Below, piece by piece: positions 52,646-61,595 of a stretch of DNA of 64,000 nt. Position numbers and translations under genes: made by a program. The DNA comes from Streptomyces flavofungini. GTDB lineage: Bacteria; Actinomycetota; Actinomycetes; Streptomycetales; Streptomycetaceae. Below the pieces are notes generated by a model. It did no database searches and was not told the DNA's origin. It was given only the letters and a program-made list of their open reading frames with translations. The DNA lies in contig NZ_CP128846.1 in NCBI RefSeq assembly GCF_030388665.1, forward strand, positions 3,574,001 to 3,638,000. The letters run 5' to 3'. Within the stretch, counting starts at the first letter, position 1. The number at the start of each line of letters is the position of its first letter.

Positions 52646-53521
52646 ATGGACAACAAGCTCTACGACTACAGCCCCATCGTCGAGCGCGAGCCGATCCAGT
52701 GGCCGGGCGGCGCCAAGGTCGCCTTCTATGTGGGGCTCAACATCGAGCACTACGAGGTCGACAAGCCGTCGACGTCGACGTTCCCCGGCACCGCGCACCT
52801 CACCCCGGACCCGCTGAACTACGGCTGGCGGGACTACGGGCCGCGCGTGGGCTTCTGGCGGACGCTGGAGAGCCTCGACCGGCACCGGGTGCGGGCCAGC
52901 GTGCTGCTCAACTCCGACGTGGGCGACCGCTATCCGCAGATCGTCCGGGCGGGGCGCGAGCGCGACTGGGCCTGGCTCGCGCACGGCAAGAACAACTCGA
53001 TCTTCCAGGCCGACATGACGGAGGACGAGGAGCGGACGTACCTGACGGACGTCGTGGAGACCATCGAGCGGACCACCGGGACGCGGCCGCGCGGCTGGAT
53101 GGGGCCCGCCCTGACGGAGACCTTCCGGACCCCGCGGCTGATCAAGGAACTCGGCCTCGACTACGTCCTGGACTGGACGAACGACGACCAGCCCTTCGAC
53201 CTGAACGTCCCCGGCATGTTCGGCGTCCCGTACTCCGTCGAACTCAACGACATCAACCTCTTCGTCGGCCACAGCATGACCGGCCCCGACTTCGTCCAGA
53301 TCGTGAAGGACCAGCTCGACCAGCTGCACGCCGACGCGGACGCGGCCGACAGCGGGCGCGTGATGGCGCTGGCCCTGCATCCCTTCGTCATCGGCCAGGC
53401 ATTCCGCGCCAAGTACCTCGACCAGGCCCTGGAGTACGTGGTGAACCACCCGGGGGTGTGGGTGACCACGTCGGACGAGATCGCCGAGCACCATCGGGGC
53501 ACGCGGGGCGCTCGGGACTAG
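52646..53521 (+). CDS. Polysaccharide deacetylase family protein (PuuE-like)
   Basis: The 291-residue NodB-fold protein begins near WPGGAKVAFYVGLNIEHYEVD and has WRDYGPRVGFWRTLESLDRHRVRASVLLNSDV, ERDWAWLAHGKNNS and a C-terminal ALHPFVIGQAFRAKYLDQALEYVVNHPGVWVTTSDEIAE. This matches the PuuE/allantoinase-type branch more than peptidoglycan deacetylases, and several metal ligands are altered. The substrate is uncertain (an amide of purine breakdown is possible). ATG 52646 follows GAGGTG; GTG 52637 is an alternative. Confidence 0.82.
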   Translation: MDNKLYDYSPIVEREPIQWPGGAKVAFYVGLNIEHYEVDKPSTSTFPGTAHLTPDPLNYGWRDYGPRVGFWRTLESLDRHRVRASVLLNSDVGDRYPQIVRAGRERDWAWLAHGKNNSIFQADMTEDEERTYLTDVVETIERTTGTRPRGWMGPALTETFRTPRLIKELGLDYVLDWTNDDQPFDLNVPGMFGVPYSVELNDINLFVGHSMTGPDFVQIVKDQLDQLHADADAADSGRVMALALHPFVIGQAFRAKYLDQALEYVVNHPGVWVTTSDEIAEHHRGTRGARD

Positions 53522-53641
53522 CCATGCGGGGCGCGGGCGGCCGGGCGGGGGGCGCGCGCTGCGGTGAATCACTCCCACGGACGGGCAGGTGCGGGTCGCG
53601 CCTTCTTGTCGGGCCCGCCTCGGTTCGGAACGGTTATGTTC

Positions 53642-54010
53642 ATGATGAAGCGAACCAAGAGGACGGCCGCCCTGGCGATGGCGGGCGCCGCTCTGCTCAT
53701 GGCCCCGTTCACCACCGGGCACGCCGCCGCAGCCACGCCCACCGCCCCGGCCGCCGTCGACCGGGCCCTCGCCGCCTGTGAGCACGGCGGCCCCCACACC
53801 GACTTCAAGGGCACCAGCATCCACATGCGCAACAAGCCCGGCGGCAGCCACGTCGGCTGGGCCAACCAGGGCGACTGCGCGTACTGGTACCAGGCCGACT
53901 CGGGCCCGCGCGTCCAGTGCCCCGACGGCAGCCACACCGTCGCCTGGCAGCTCGTCCAGAACAAGCGCACCGGCGTCGTCGGCTACGTGTCGGCCTGCTT
54001 CCTGGGCTGA
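53642..54010 (+). CDS. Small secreted protein, SH3-like
   Basis: The protein (about 122 residues) has a signal peptide (MMKRTKRTAALAMAGAALLMAPFTTGHA) and a mature part with SIHMRNKPGGSHVGWANQGDCAYWYQ...VQCPDGSHTVAWQLVQNKRTGVVGYVSACFLG. The final GVVGYVSxxFL is typical of bacterial SH3 domains, and four cysteines probably form disulfides. It may bind cell-wall glycan. It converges with the LysR gene, whose stop lies 17 bases after its own. Confidence 0.75.
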   Translation: MMKRTKRTAALAMAGAALLMAPFTTGHAAAATPTAPAAVDRALAACEHGGPHTDFKGTSIHMRNKPGGSHVGWANQGDCAYWYQADSGPRVQCPDGSHTVAWQLVQNKRTGVVGYVSACFLG

Positions 54011-54026
54011 CGCCCGGAGCCGACCC

Positions 54027-54959
54027 TCATCTCGCCCACGTCGGCCGCCATGTGTCCGTGCCGTCGTGGGCGAGCCCGGCGGCGGCGAGATGGTCGCGGA
54101 GCACCGCGAGGCCGGGGTGCGGATTGGTGTCGTACCAGAGCAGCGAGTGGGCGTAGACCGGCGTCGGGTCGCGCAGCGGGATCAGGCGCAGGTCGTGCCC
54201 GGCGGGCCAGACCAGCGGTGTCCGCTCGCTGAGGAACGTCGCGAGCGTCTTCGAATCCGCGATGGTGTCCAGCAGGAACTCGATGCCGAAGTTCGGGCGG
54301 CCCAGCGTCTCGATCACACAGCCGAACGTCGCCGCGAGCGCGTCGTAGTACGCCGCCCACTCCGTGCCCGCCTCGTTGCCCGGCATCCAGATCCGCTGCC
54401 CCGCCAGGCGCTCCGGGGCGATCACGCTCTCGGCGGCGAACTCGTGCGCGGGCCCCGTGAACAGGTGCATCGGCTCGTCGAGGACCGGCATCGCCGCGAT
54501 ACCGTCCGGGAGCCGCCGCCCCGGCATGGTCACCGCCCGGAACGTCGCGTCGATCTCACCCGACTCCAGCGCCGCCACCGCCGCGTCCACTCCGTACAAC
54601 GTCACGATGTCCAGCTCGATCTCCGGGTGCGCCCGGTGGAAGTCCCGCACCAGACCCGCCGTCGCGACCCGGCGCCCCACCACGTCCACGCGCAGCGGCC
54701 GCTTCCCGGGCCGCACCGACGCCGCAGCCCGCTCCTCGGCGAGGGCGAGCGCCCGCGCGTGCGGCAGGAACGCCTGCCCGTCGATCGTGAGCCGGGCACC
54801 CCTGGGCGTCCGGTCGAAGAGCCGCGCCCCCAGCTCCTTCTCCAGCGCGGCCACCCGCTTGGACACCGCCTGCTGCGTGATCCCGAGATCGACGGCGGCC
54901 TCCTGGAACTGCCCGGACTCGGCGGCGGCGAGGAACGTGCGTACGGCGTTGAGATCCAC
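54027..54959 (-). CDS. LysR-family transcriptional regulator
   Basis: The 310-residue regulator has the N-terminal helix-turn-helix MDLNAVRTFLAAAESGQFQEAAVDLGITQQAVSKRVAALEKELGARLFDRTPRGARLT and a two-lobed effector domain (LRVDVVGRRVATAG..., TEWAAYYDALAATFGCVI). It probably controls the divergent MFS transporter, since the gap between them (220 bases) contains the only space for their promoters. Confidence 0.92.
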   Translation of the reverse strand: MDLNAVRTFLAAAESGQFQEAAVDLGITQQAVSKRVAALEKELGARLFDRTPRGARLTIDGQAFLPHARALALAEERAAASVRPGKRPLRVDVVGRRVATAGLVRDFHRAHPEIELDIVTLYGVDAAVAALESGEIDATFRAVTMPGRRLPDGIAAMPVLDEPMHLFTGPAHEFAAESVIAPERLAGQRIWMPGNEAGTEWAAYYDALAATFGCVIETLGRPNFGIEFLLDTIADSKTLATFLSERTPLVWPAGHDLRLIPLRDPTPVYAHSLLWYDTNPHPGLAVLRDHLAAAGLAHDGTDTWRPTWAR

Positions 54960-55058
54960 GCCGACACCCTAAGGACACAACCGGGGGTTGTGCGGCGGGG
55001 GCGGGCGGTTGTTTGCCCCGGGGTGGGAGGCCTCGTTTTGATGCCGGTCGGCGGAGTG

Positions 55059-55169
55059 GTCGGGACGGCGGTGAGCAGTCGGGACAGCGGTGAGCGGTCG
55101 GGACGGCGGTGAGCGGTCGGGACGGCGGAGTGGTCGGGACGACGGTGAGCGGTCGGGACAGCTGTGAAG
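55059..55169. repeat. Six-unit 19-bp tandem array
   Basis: Units close to GTCGGGACGGCGGTGAGCG start at 55059, 55078, 55097, 55116, 55133 and 55152. Spacing is 19 bases except for one 17-base unit. The array lies just before the GTG of the MFS gene, between it and the divergent LysR gene. Confidence 0.88.
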
Positions 55170-55179
55170 GGGGGCTCGG

Positions 55180-56502
55180 GTGGTGGTCGGGGCGGTGCGC
55201 GAGCGGGTCTCGCTGGGGCGCGGGTTCCGCTGGCTGTGGGCCGCGTACGCGATCAGCTCCTTCGGCACCCGGTTCGCCTTCGACGCGTTCGCGCTCATCG
55301 CGGTGCTCGTGCTGCACGCCGGGACGGGGCAGGTGGCGCTGCTCTCCGCCGCCGGGCTCGCCGTGGGCGCGGCGGTGGCGGTGCCGCTCGGGCCGTGGGC
55401 GGAGCACCGGCGCAAACGGCCCGTGATGATCGCGGCGGACCTCGTCCGGTGCGCGGCCCTGCTGACCGTGCCCGCCGCCCACGCCCTCGGTCGCCTCACC
55501 TTCGCCCACCTCCTGGTCGTCGCGGTGGTCGTGGCCGCCGCCGACATCGCCTTCAGCGCCGCCGCCGGCGCCTGCCTGAAGGCGCTCGTGCCCCCGGCCG
55601 AGCTGCTCAGGGCCAACGGCCGCCTGGAGTCCACGTCCTGGACCGCGACCGCGCTCGGGCCACCGCTCGGCGGGGCGGCGGTGGGGGCGTTCGGGCCGGT
55701 CGTGACGGTGGCGGCGGACGCGGTGAGCTATCTGCTCTCGGCGGCGGGGATCCGGGCGATCGGCGGGGGTGAGGCACGGCCTGCGGCCACGGCAGGGCGT
55801 ACGGCCACGCCATCGCGGACGGCAGCGGCCTCGCGTACGAGCGCGGACGGGGCCGTAGCCACAGAGAGCGGGCCACCTCGGATCCGCCCCCGCGATCTCG
55901 CCGACGGCTGGCGTTTCCTCCTCGCCGACCCGGCCCTGCGCCCCCTGTTCCTCAACACCGTCCTGGTCAGCGGGCTCATCATGGCCACCGCCCCGCCGCT
56001 GGCCGTCCTCATGCTCGGCCCGCTCGGCTTCGCGCCCTGGCAATACGGCCTGGCGTTCGCGCTGCCCTGCCTCGGCGGGCTCGTCGGCGCGCGCCTGTCC
56101 CCCGCCGTGGTCCGGCGCCACGGCGAGCGGGCCGTCCTGCGCACCGTCGGGACGCTGCGCGCCTGCTGGTCCGTGGGCCTGGCCTTCGTGCACCCGGGGC
56201 CGACCGGGCTCGCCCTCGTCATGGCCGTCGAGTTCGGCCTGATCACCTGCATGGGCGTCTTCAACCCGGTGTGCGCCACGTACCGCCTGGAACGGACCCC
56301 GCCCGACCGGATCGCCCGCACGCTGTCGGCGTGGTCCGTCACCAGCAAGGCGACGGTCGCCGCGCTGACCGCGCTCTGGGGGCTGCTCGCCACGGTCGCG
56401 GGCCCGCGCACGGCCGTCGCCGCGGCGGGCCTGCTCCTGCTCGTGACCCCGCTGCTCCTGCGCGGAGCCACCGCGCGGCCCAGCGCGGCCGCTCAGCCCT
56501 GA
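55180..56502 (+). CDS. MFS transporter
   Basis: The 440-residue protein has about twelve membrane helices in two groups around a cytoplasmic linker rich in Ala, Thr and Arg. Typical pieces are FRWLWAAYAISSFGTRFAFDAFALIAVLVL, LGPWAEHRRKRPVMIAADLVRCAALL and ALGPPLGGAAVGAFGP. It is of the drug-efflux/permease type. It starts at GTG 55180; its stop is 1 base from the stop of the converging lipoprotein gene. Confidence 0.9.
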   Translation: MVVGAVRERVSLGRGFRWLWAAYAISSFGTRFAFDAFALIAVLVLHAGTGQVALLSAAGLAVGAAVAVPLGPWAEHRRKRPVMIAADLVRCAALLTVPAAHALGRLTFAHLLVVAVVVAAADIAFSAAAGACLKALVPPAELLRANGRLESTSWTATALGPPLGGAAVGAFGPVVTVAADAVSYLLSAAGIRAIGGGEARPAATAGRTATPSRTAAASRTSADGAVATESGPPRIRPRDLADGWRFLLADPALRPLFLNTVLVSGLIMATAPPLAVLMLGPLGFAPWQYGLAFALPCLGGLVGARLSPAVVRRHGERAVLRTVGTLRACWSVGLAFVHPGPTGLALVMAVEFGLITCMGVFNPVCATYRLERTPPDRIARTLSAWSVTSKATVAALTALWGLLATVAGPRTAVAAAGLLLLVTPLLLRGATARPSAAAQP

Positions 56503-56503
56503 G

Positions 56504-57151
56504 CTATCGCACGGCCCACTTGATGGGCTCCTTGTAGAAGCCCTGCGAGTACGTCACGTTCTTGACCTTCGCGGTCACCGGAATCAGGTACGGCTCGCAC
56601 ACGGTGCGCTCCTCGCCCTTCTTCCAGATGTCGTCGCTGCCCAGCTCCTTCGCGCCGTTGAACTGGTTGCAGTCCTTCGGCGCGCTCTCCAGCGAGCCGA
56701 TGACGATGAACCGGGTCGCGGGCGCGCCCGCGTCGGTCTCGGCGCCGACGTCGCTCATCGGCTTGGCCTCCTTGATGTCGGGGCCGCCGACGTGCTTGGC
56801 CTTCACATAGATCCAGGCGATCTTCTTGTCCTTGTACTTCTTCGGGTCGTCCAGCTCCTTGAGGTCCTCGGGCTCGCCCAGCGACACCTTCGTCGGCGTG
56901 ATCGAGAACTTGCCGGTCTTCTTGTAGCTGGTGATCTCCTGCACCGGGCCCGCCTGGCCGAGCTTCAGGTTCTTCGGCGCCTCGTCGGCGGCCTTCGACG
57001 CGCCGGGCTTCCCGCCCTTGTCCGAGTCGTCGGACGGGCCGCAGGCGGTCACCGCGAGGGCGGTGGCCAGGCCGACGGCCGCCAGACCGAAGGACCGGTA
57101 CTTCCGCAGACCGTTGCCGTTGCCGCTACCGCTACCGCGCAGAGTGCTCAT
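56504..57151 (-). CDS. Lipoprotein of unknown function
   Basis: This 215-residue protein starts at ATG 57151, has a lipobox ending AVTAC and a mature domain with EITSYKKTGKFSITPTKVSLGEPEDL...KIAWIYVKAKHVGG...CNQFNGAKEL...CEPYLIPVTAKVKNVTYSQGFYKEPIKWAVR. The beta-rich pattern recalls DUF4352/telokin-like secreted domains, but this is weak. Two cysteines may pair. It diverges from the HxlR regulator. Confidence 0.7.
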   Translation of the reverse strand: MSTLRGSGSGNGNGLRKYRSFGLAAVGLATALAVTACGPSDDSDKGGKPGASKAADEAPKNLKLGQAGPVQEITSYKKTGKFSITPTKVSLGEPEDLKELDDPKKYKDKKIAWIYVKAKHVGGPDIKEAKPMSDVGAETDAGAPATRFIVIGSLESAPKDCNQFNGAKELGSDDIWKKGEERTVCEPYLIPVTAKVKNVTYSQGFYKEPIKWAVR

Positions 57152-57316
57152 GTGTTTCCCCGTGGTTCCACGCCGTGTCCGCCACGGCGCTCTGATCATT
57201 GCGACCGCCCATGGTGCCCTGTGGGCCGGCGCCCCGCCGCCCCGGCCCCCTCGTCGACGTACGCTCACGGTGTCACGCAGGCACGTTCCGGCACGTCCCG
57301 GTGGGAGGAGAACCCC

Positions 57317-57718
57317 GTGAGCTTCCGGCAGATCGAGGGCGGCGCCGACGCGGCGGAGGTGGCGCGCACCGACGCGCTCGCCCGCGAGGTCTTCATCGGC
57401 CTCGCCAACAAGTGGGCCATCCTCATCGTCAGCTCCCTCGGCGAGGGCACCCTGCGCTTCACCGAACTGCGCTCCGCCGTCGACGGCATCAGCCACAAGA
57501 TGCTCACCCAGACCCTGCGCGGCCTCGAACGCGACGGCGTGGTCCACCGCACCGTCCACCCCACCGTGCCGCCCCGCGTCGAGTACCGCCTCACCGAGGC
57601 GGGCACCGCGCTGCTCCGCGCCATCGACGGCATGTGCGACTGGACGCACCGGTACATGGCGGAGATCGAGACGGCCCGCAGCCGGTTCGACGCGGGGCAG
57701 AGGGAGTCCGCCGGGTAA
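57317..57718 (+). CDS. HxlR-family transcriptional regulator
   Basis: The 133-residue winged-helix protein has GLANKWAILIVSSLGEGTLRFTELRSAVDGISHKMLTQTLRGLERDGVVHRTVHPTVPPRVEYRLTEAG, the HxlR signature. GGGAGGAG lies 6 bases before GTG 57317. It has no cysteine in the position used by redox-sensing HxlR proteins. It may control the divergent lipoprotein gene. Confidence 0.9.
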   Translation: MSFRQIEGGADAAEVARTDALAREVFIGLANKWAILIVSSLGEGTLRFTELRSAVDGISHKMLTQTLRGLERDGVVHRTVHPTVPPRVEYRLTEAGTALLRAIDGMCDWTHRYMAEIETARSRFDAGQRESAG

Positions 57719-57890
57719 CGGGAAGCCGCTGGGAGCGGGAAGCCGCCGCTTAGCACGGCGGCGGGCTTCTCGCCATCCCTCAACTCGGTGCGCACAGGGG
57801 TGAATTCACGTCCTGGGCCTGGGCAGCCCCCACGACCGGTGCCATCCTTCCGTCACGCACTGTGAGGACATTCCGGTGTGAGGGGGAACG

Positions 57891-58397
57891 ATGCGCATAC
57901 GCCAGAAGAGCGTGGCCGGGGGCGGCGGAGCCGTTTCCGCGGCCGTCATGGTGGTGGTCCTGGGCCTCGGAGCCGCCGCGTGCGGCCGCTCCGACGGCCC
58001 CGGAGGGAAGGTGCCGGGGCGGCAGGGCGGGTCTTCGGCCCCCGCCGCGGTCTCCACACAGGCGGGGCCCAGCGGGTCCACCGCCTCCCCTGGCGCACCC
58101 GGCGCGCCGCCCGGCGCCCAGGACAGCGGCGGGTCCCAGGGCGGCGACCCCGGGGTGCCGCCGGTCAAGCCGCCGCCGACGGACACGGGTCCGGCCGGGG
58201 CGCCCGGGCCGGGAGTCACCGGGTCGACGCCCGCGGCGCCGCCCGGGTGCAGTCCGGGCACGACTCCGGAGCCCGGCACCGACCGGTGCTCGCGCACGCC
58301 GGACACGCCCGATCCGGTGCCCCCGCCGCCGGGGACGAGCCCGGCGGGATCGCCCGTCGCGCCGGGCGGCGGCAGCGCCTCGACCGGGGGGACCTGA
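57891..58397 (+). CDS. Pro/Gly-rich lipoprotein
   Basis: The 168-residue protein has a signal peptide with a lipobox GAAAC and then a mature part made almost only of Pro, Gly, Ser, Thr and Ala, with two further cysteines (PPGCSPGTTPEPGTDRCS). It may serve as a surface spacer. The GGGGG run lies before ATG 57891. The next gene starts 2 bases after its stop, so the two are one unit. Confidence 0.65.
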   Translation: MRIRQKSVAGGGGAVSAAVMVVVLGLGAAACGRSDGPGGKVPGRQGGSSAPAAVSTQAGPSGSTASPGAPGAPPGAQDSGGSQGGDPGVPPVKPPPTDTGPAGAPGPGVTGSTPAAPPGCSPGTTPEPGTDRCSRTPDTPDPVPPPPGTSPAGSPVAPGGGSASTGGT

Positions 58398-58399
58398 CC

Positions 58400-59410
58400 G
58401 TGGGCGCCGCACCACCGCCGGGCGGCGGCGCGGGCCGACCCGCCGCCCCTGGCGCCGCCGGGGTGCCCGCGCCGCGCGCACCGCGCCTGGTGCGGACGCC
58501 CCGCGCACCGCGTCCGCCCGGCGCGCGGCGGGCCACCCGCCCCCGCCCCCCGGCCGCCCCGCCGGAGCCCTCCGCCCCCACCGGCGGCCCCGCCGAACTC
58601 GTCAACTCCGTCGTCGGCGCGGCCTCGTTCGCCGGTGCCCTGATGCTGTACGCGGGCTACATCTACACCAACGCCTACTTCGGCCACTTCCACCTCGACA
58701 CGTTCGCCGTCGGCTTCGACACCTTCGAACTGGTCGTCCGCAGCCTGGGCCTCGCCGCCCTGCCCGCCCTGGAAGTCCTCGTCCTGACCCTCCTCATCCC
58801 CTACCTGCCCCGGATCCTCACCGCGCTGCGCGTCCCCGCACACCAGGTGCGCCGGCTGCGCGAGGCCGGGCGGGCGGTGGCGCGGGCCCACGCCGTCCTC
58901 ATCGCCGCCGGAGCGGCCCTGCTGCTGCTGTGGCGGTGGATCCAGCCGTACGCCTGGGCGGCCCCGCTGCTCGTGGCGGTCGGCCTCCTGCTCGGCCACA
59001 CCCGGGCCGCCACGACCGCGGGCGCCGCGCCTCCACCGCCCTGGCGGCGCACCGCATCCCTCCTGGCCGCGGGCCTCTTCCTCATCTGGGTCGTGGCCCT
59101 GGTCGCCGGGGAGCGCGGCCGCCACGACGCCCGCCACGACGCCGACCACCTCGTACGCCGGGTCGCCGTGGTCGTCCTCAGCACCGACCGCCTGAGCTTC
59201 GCCCCACCGGGCCCGGCGGTGGAGGACCTGGGCCGCGGCACCCACTACCGCTACCGCTACAGCGGCCTGCGCCTGCTCATAGAGCGCGACCAGCGCTACT
59301 ACCTGCTGCCGCTCGACTGGCAGAAGACCACCGACCCGACGTACGTCATCAAGGACGACGACGACATCCGCATCGAGCTCCGCCCCGGCACCCAGCCCCG
59401 CCTCGGCTGA
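58400..59410 (+). CDS. Integral membrane protein of unknown function
   Basis: This 336-residue protein starts at GTG 58400 with GGGGGGA 7 bases upstream. A Pro/Arg-rich N-terminus of about 65 residues is followed by four to five hydrophobic segments (VNSVVGAASFAGALMLYAGYIY, LGLAALPALEVLVLTLLIPYLP, AVLIAAGAALLLLW, AAPLLVAVGLLLG, SLLAAGLFLIWVVALVAG). It ends in a soluble C-terminal domain with VEDLGRGTHYRYRYSGLRLLIERDQRYYLLPLDWQKTTDPTYVI. No family is recognised. Confidence 0.72.
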   Translation: MGAAPPPGGGAGRPAAPGAAGVPAPRAPRLVRTPRAPRPPGARRATRPRPPAAPPEPSAPTGGPAELVNSVVGAASFAGALMLYAGYIYTNAYFGHFHLDTFAVGFDTFELVVRSLGLAALPALEVLVLTLLIPYLPRILTALRVPAHQVRRLREAGRAVARAHAVLIAAGAALLLLWRWIQPYAWAAPLLVAVGLLLGHTRAATTAGAAPPPPWRRTASLLAAGLFLIWVVALVAGERGRHDARHDADHLVRRVAVVVLSTDRLSFAPPGPAVEDLGRGTHYRYRYSGLRLLIERDQRYYLLPLDWQKTTDPTYVIKDDDDIRIELRPGTQPRLG

Positions 59411-59425
59411 CGCGCCCGCCGCGCC

Positions 59426-59770
59426 TCACAGGATCACGTGCGGCAGGAACCGCGCGTACTCGTCCGTGACGAGCCCCGCCGACTCCCGGATCCCGAGCCC
59501 CGCGGCCTCGCCCGCGACCACCCACGCGCCGAGGACGACGCGGTTGCCGCCGAAGTCGGGCAGCGGAGCCAACTCCTGTTAGCAGCAGGCCTCTTGGGGA
59601 TACGGCTTGAAGCAGGAGCGGATGAAGCCGAGGCGCTTGTCGACGAAGCGGCGTGAGAGCCCGCGGCTGACGTCGGCGTCGCAGTACCAGTCGCCGTCGC
59701 CCTTGCTGCACTCCCCCGTTGCGCAACTCGTCGCGCATACCGTTGCGTGTACGAAACGTACCGACGACGC
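59426..59770 (-). pseudogene. Remnant: glutathionylspermidine-synthase-like C-terminus joined to a Cys-rich fragment
   Basis: Bases 59426-59575 (minus) encode ELAPLPDFGGNRVVLGAWVV...AGLGIRESAGLVTDEYARFLPHVIL, the last 50 residues of glutathionylspermidine-synthase family proteins (ATP-grasp). An in-frame TAA just upstream (59576-59578) separates it from another fragment ending GDWYCDADVSRG...FVDKRLGFIRSCFKPYPQEACC. The fragment has no convincing start codon. This looks like two genes fused by a deletion, both now broken. Confidence 0.6.
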
Positions 59771-59838
59771 AGGGTAGATGACGACGCGGCGCGCCCCGCC
59801 GACGAGGCGCGGGAAGCCCCCTGATCTACTGTCCTTTC

Positions 59839-60693
59839 GTGTCTCTTGGGATGATTTGCGCGCTCGGTTCAGCGGTCTGCTTCGGTACGGCGTCGGTGCT
59901 CCAGGCGGTCGCCGCGCGCGCGACCGCGCCCGGTACGGGCTCCGGCGTCGATCCGGCGCTCCTGCTGCGCGCCGTGCGGCAGTGGCGGTACGTCGCCGGG
60001 CTCGCCCTCGACGGCCTCGGCTTCCTCCTCCAGATCGTCGCCCTGCGCTCCCTGCCCATCTACGCGGTCGGCGCCGCCCTCGCCGCGTCGCTCGCCGTGA
60101 CGGCGGTGGTCGCGGCGCGGCTGCTGCGGGTGCGGCTCAGCGGGACGGAGTGGGGTGCGGTGGGGGTGGTCTCGGCGGGCCTGGCCATGCTCGGGCTCGC
60201 CTCCGGCGCGGAAGGGGACGAGACCGGCTCCACGGCGCTCCGGTGGGTGATGCTCGCCGTCGCCGTCGCCGTCCTCCTCCTCGGCGCCGCCGCCGGGCGC
60301 CTCCCCGACCGGGGCCGGGCGCTGGCACTCGGCCTCGGCGCGGGCTGCGGCTTCGGCGTCGTGGAGGTCACGGTCCGCCTCATCGACGACGTGTCACCGG
60401 GGGCGCTCGCCACCAACCCGGCCGCCTACGCCCTCCTGGTCGGCGGCGGCGCCGCCTTCCTCCTCCTCACCTCCGCCCTCCAGCGCGGCTCGGTCACCGC
60501 CGCGACGGCGGGCATGGTCATCGGCGAGACGATCGGCCCCGCCCTGGTGGGCGTCGTCTGGCTCGGCGACCGCACCCGCGAGGGTTTGGGGTGGCTGGCG
60601 GTCCTCGGGTTCGCGGTGGCCGTGGCGGGGGCGCTGGCGCTGGCACGGTTCGGGGAGGCGCCGGAGGGGGTTCCCGTGGGGGCGGGGCGCTAG
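59839..60693 (+). CDS. DMT-like multi-pass membrane protein
   Basis: The 284-residue protein has about ten membrane helices, for example MICALGSAVCFGTASVLQAVAA and SLPIYAVGAALAASLAVTAVVAARLL, in the pattern of the drug/metabolite transporter superfamily. A TCTACT -10-like box lies 10 bases before GTG 59839, so the mRNA probably has almost no leader. The substrate is unknown. Confidence 0.82.
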   Translation: MSLGMICALGSAVCFGTASVLQAVAARATAPGTGSGVDPALLLRAVRQWRYVAGLALDGLGFLLQIVALRSLPIYAVGAALAASLAVTAVVAARLLRVRLSGTEWGAVGVVSAGLAMLGLASGAEGDETGSTALRWVMLAVAVAVLLLGAAAGRLPDRGRALALGLGAGCGFGVVEVTVRLIDDVSPGALATNPAAYALLVGGGAAFLLLTSALQRGSVTAATAGMVIGETIGPALVGVVWLGDRTREGLGWLAVLGFAVAVAGALALARFGEAPEGVPVGAGR

Positions 60694-60720
60694 CCCCCGC
60701 CGAGCGCCGCTGTCGGCCGG

Positions 60721-61518
60721 TCAGGCGCCCATCGCCCGTGCGTCTCTGCGCACGAAACGGACCCCCGGAAAGGCCGGGTGGTCAGAAGGGACCCCGGCGG
60801 GAAGCACAGGCGCCAGAGCCCCGAAAACACCCTCCATCACGGGATCCGTATACCCGGCCATCGTTCCCGACGCCTGCAGCACCGCGCCCCCCGCGGAAAG
60901 AGGAATCACGCGATGGAACGCCCCGCTCGATTCAAGGGCCCGCAGCCCGCCCAGACGACCGAGCAATCCCTCCGGGCAGACCGTCACCCACGCGTATCCG
61001 CGCAGCACGTCGCGTGCTTCGGTCAGAAACACCCGCTTCTTGCGCCGAAGCGCGATGTCGAGGTTGGACCGGTCGGAGAACTCGCGGTACTCGATACGGC
61101 CGAACGTCGGATCGGCTTCGTCCGCCGCCGCCACCACGGTCTCCACGAGGCGCTCGCAGAAGCGGGTGTCGGCCCACGACCGGCCTCCGCAGTCCACAGC
61201 TGTGGAAAGCGCGGTGAAATCCCCGGCCGGATAGGCCGCGGAACTGCGCACCCTGCCGTCATCACCCGTGTCGCCGAATTGCAGCTGCGCCCAGTAATGA
61301 GGCCGAGCGAGCTCGTCGAGGAACTCGTGCTGCCGCCCCGCTCCTTCGAAGATCTCGGGCGGGTCGTCCTCATGCCGCACCAAGGAGGCGGACCAAGCAG
61401 TGTTCGCAGACGAGCAGTCCGGGAACAGTCGGTCCCCGCACGTGACGAACCACTGCTTCGCCCGCGCGGCCCGGACTGCCGCAGGGCCGTCGAGCCACAC
61501 CTCCATGTGCACGTCCAT
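60721..61518 (-). CDS. Probable immunity protein for the Rhs toxin
   Basis: This 265-residue protein follows the Rhs gene by 77 bases, with GGGAGGT 6 bases before ATG 61518. It is soluble and has no signal peptide (MDVHMEVWLDGPAAV...). Its C-terminal region (RGYAWVTVCPEGLLGRLGGLRALESSGAFHRVIPL..., MEGVFGALAPVLPAG) resembles proteins found beside polymorphic toxin genes. Its position directly downstream is the classic place for an immunity gene, which would protect the producer from the toxin tip. Confidence 0.7.
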   Translation of the reverse strand: MDVHMEVWLDGPAAVRAARAKQWFVTCGDRLFPDCSSANTAWSASLVRHEDDPPEIFEGAGRQHEFLDELARPHYWAQLQFGDTGDDGRVRSSAAYPAGDFTALSTAVDCGGRSWADTRFCERLVETVVAAADEADPTFGRIEYREFSDRSNLDIALRRKKRVFLTEARDVLRGYAWVTVCPEGLLGRLGGLRALESSGAFHRVIPLSAGGAVLQASGTMAGYTDPVMEGVFGALAPVLPAGVPSDHPAFPGVRFVRRDARAMGA

Positions 61519-61595
61519 CCCAACACCTCCCGGGGCCGGCCGACCGCGACCGACACGTCATGTCGGCCGCGACCAGCCGGTGATCACAAGCCGAT

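Noticed and set aside
55059-55169. CRISPR array
   Set aside because: The 19-base units are contiguous with no spacers, and no cas genes are present.
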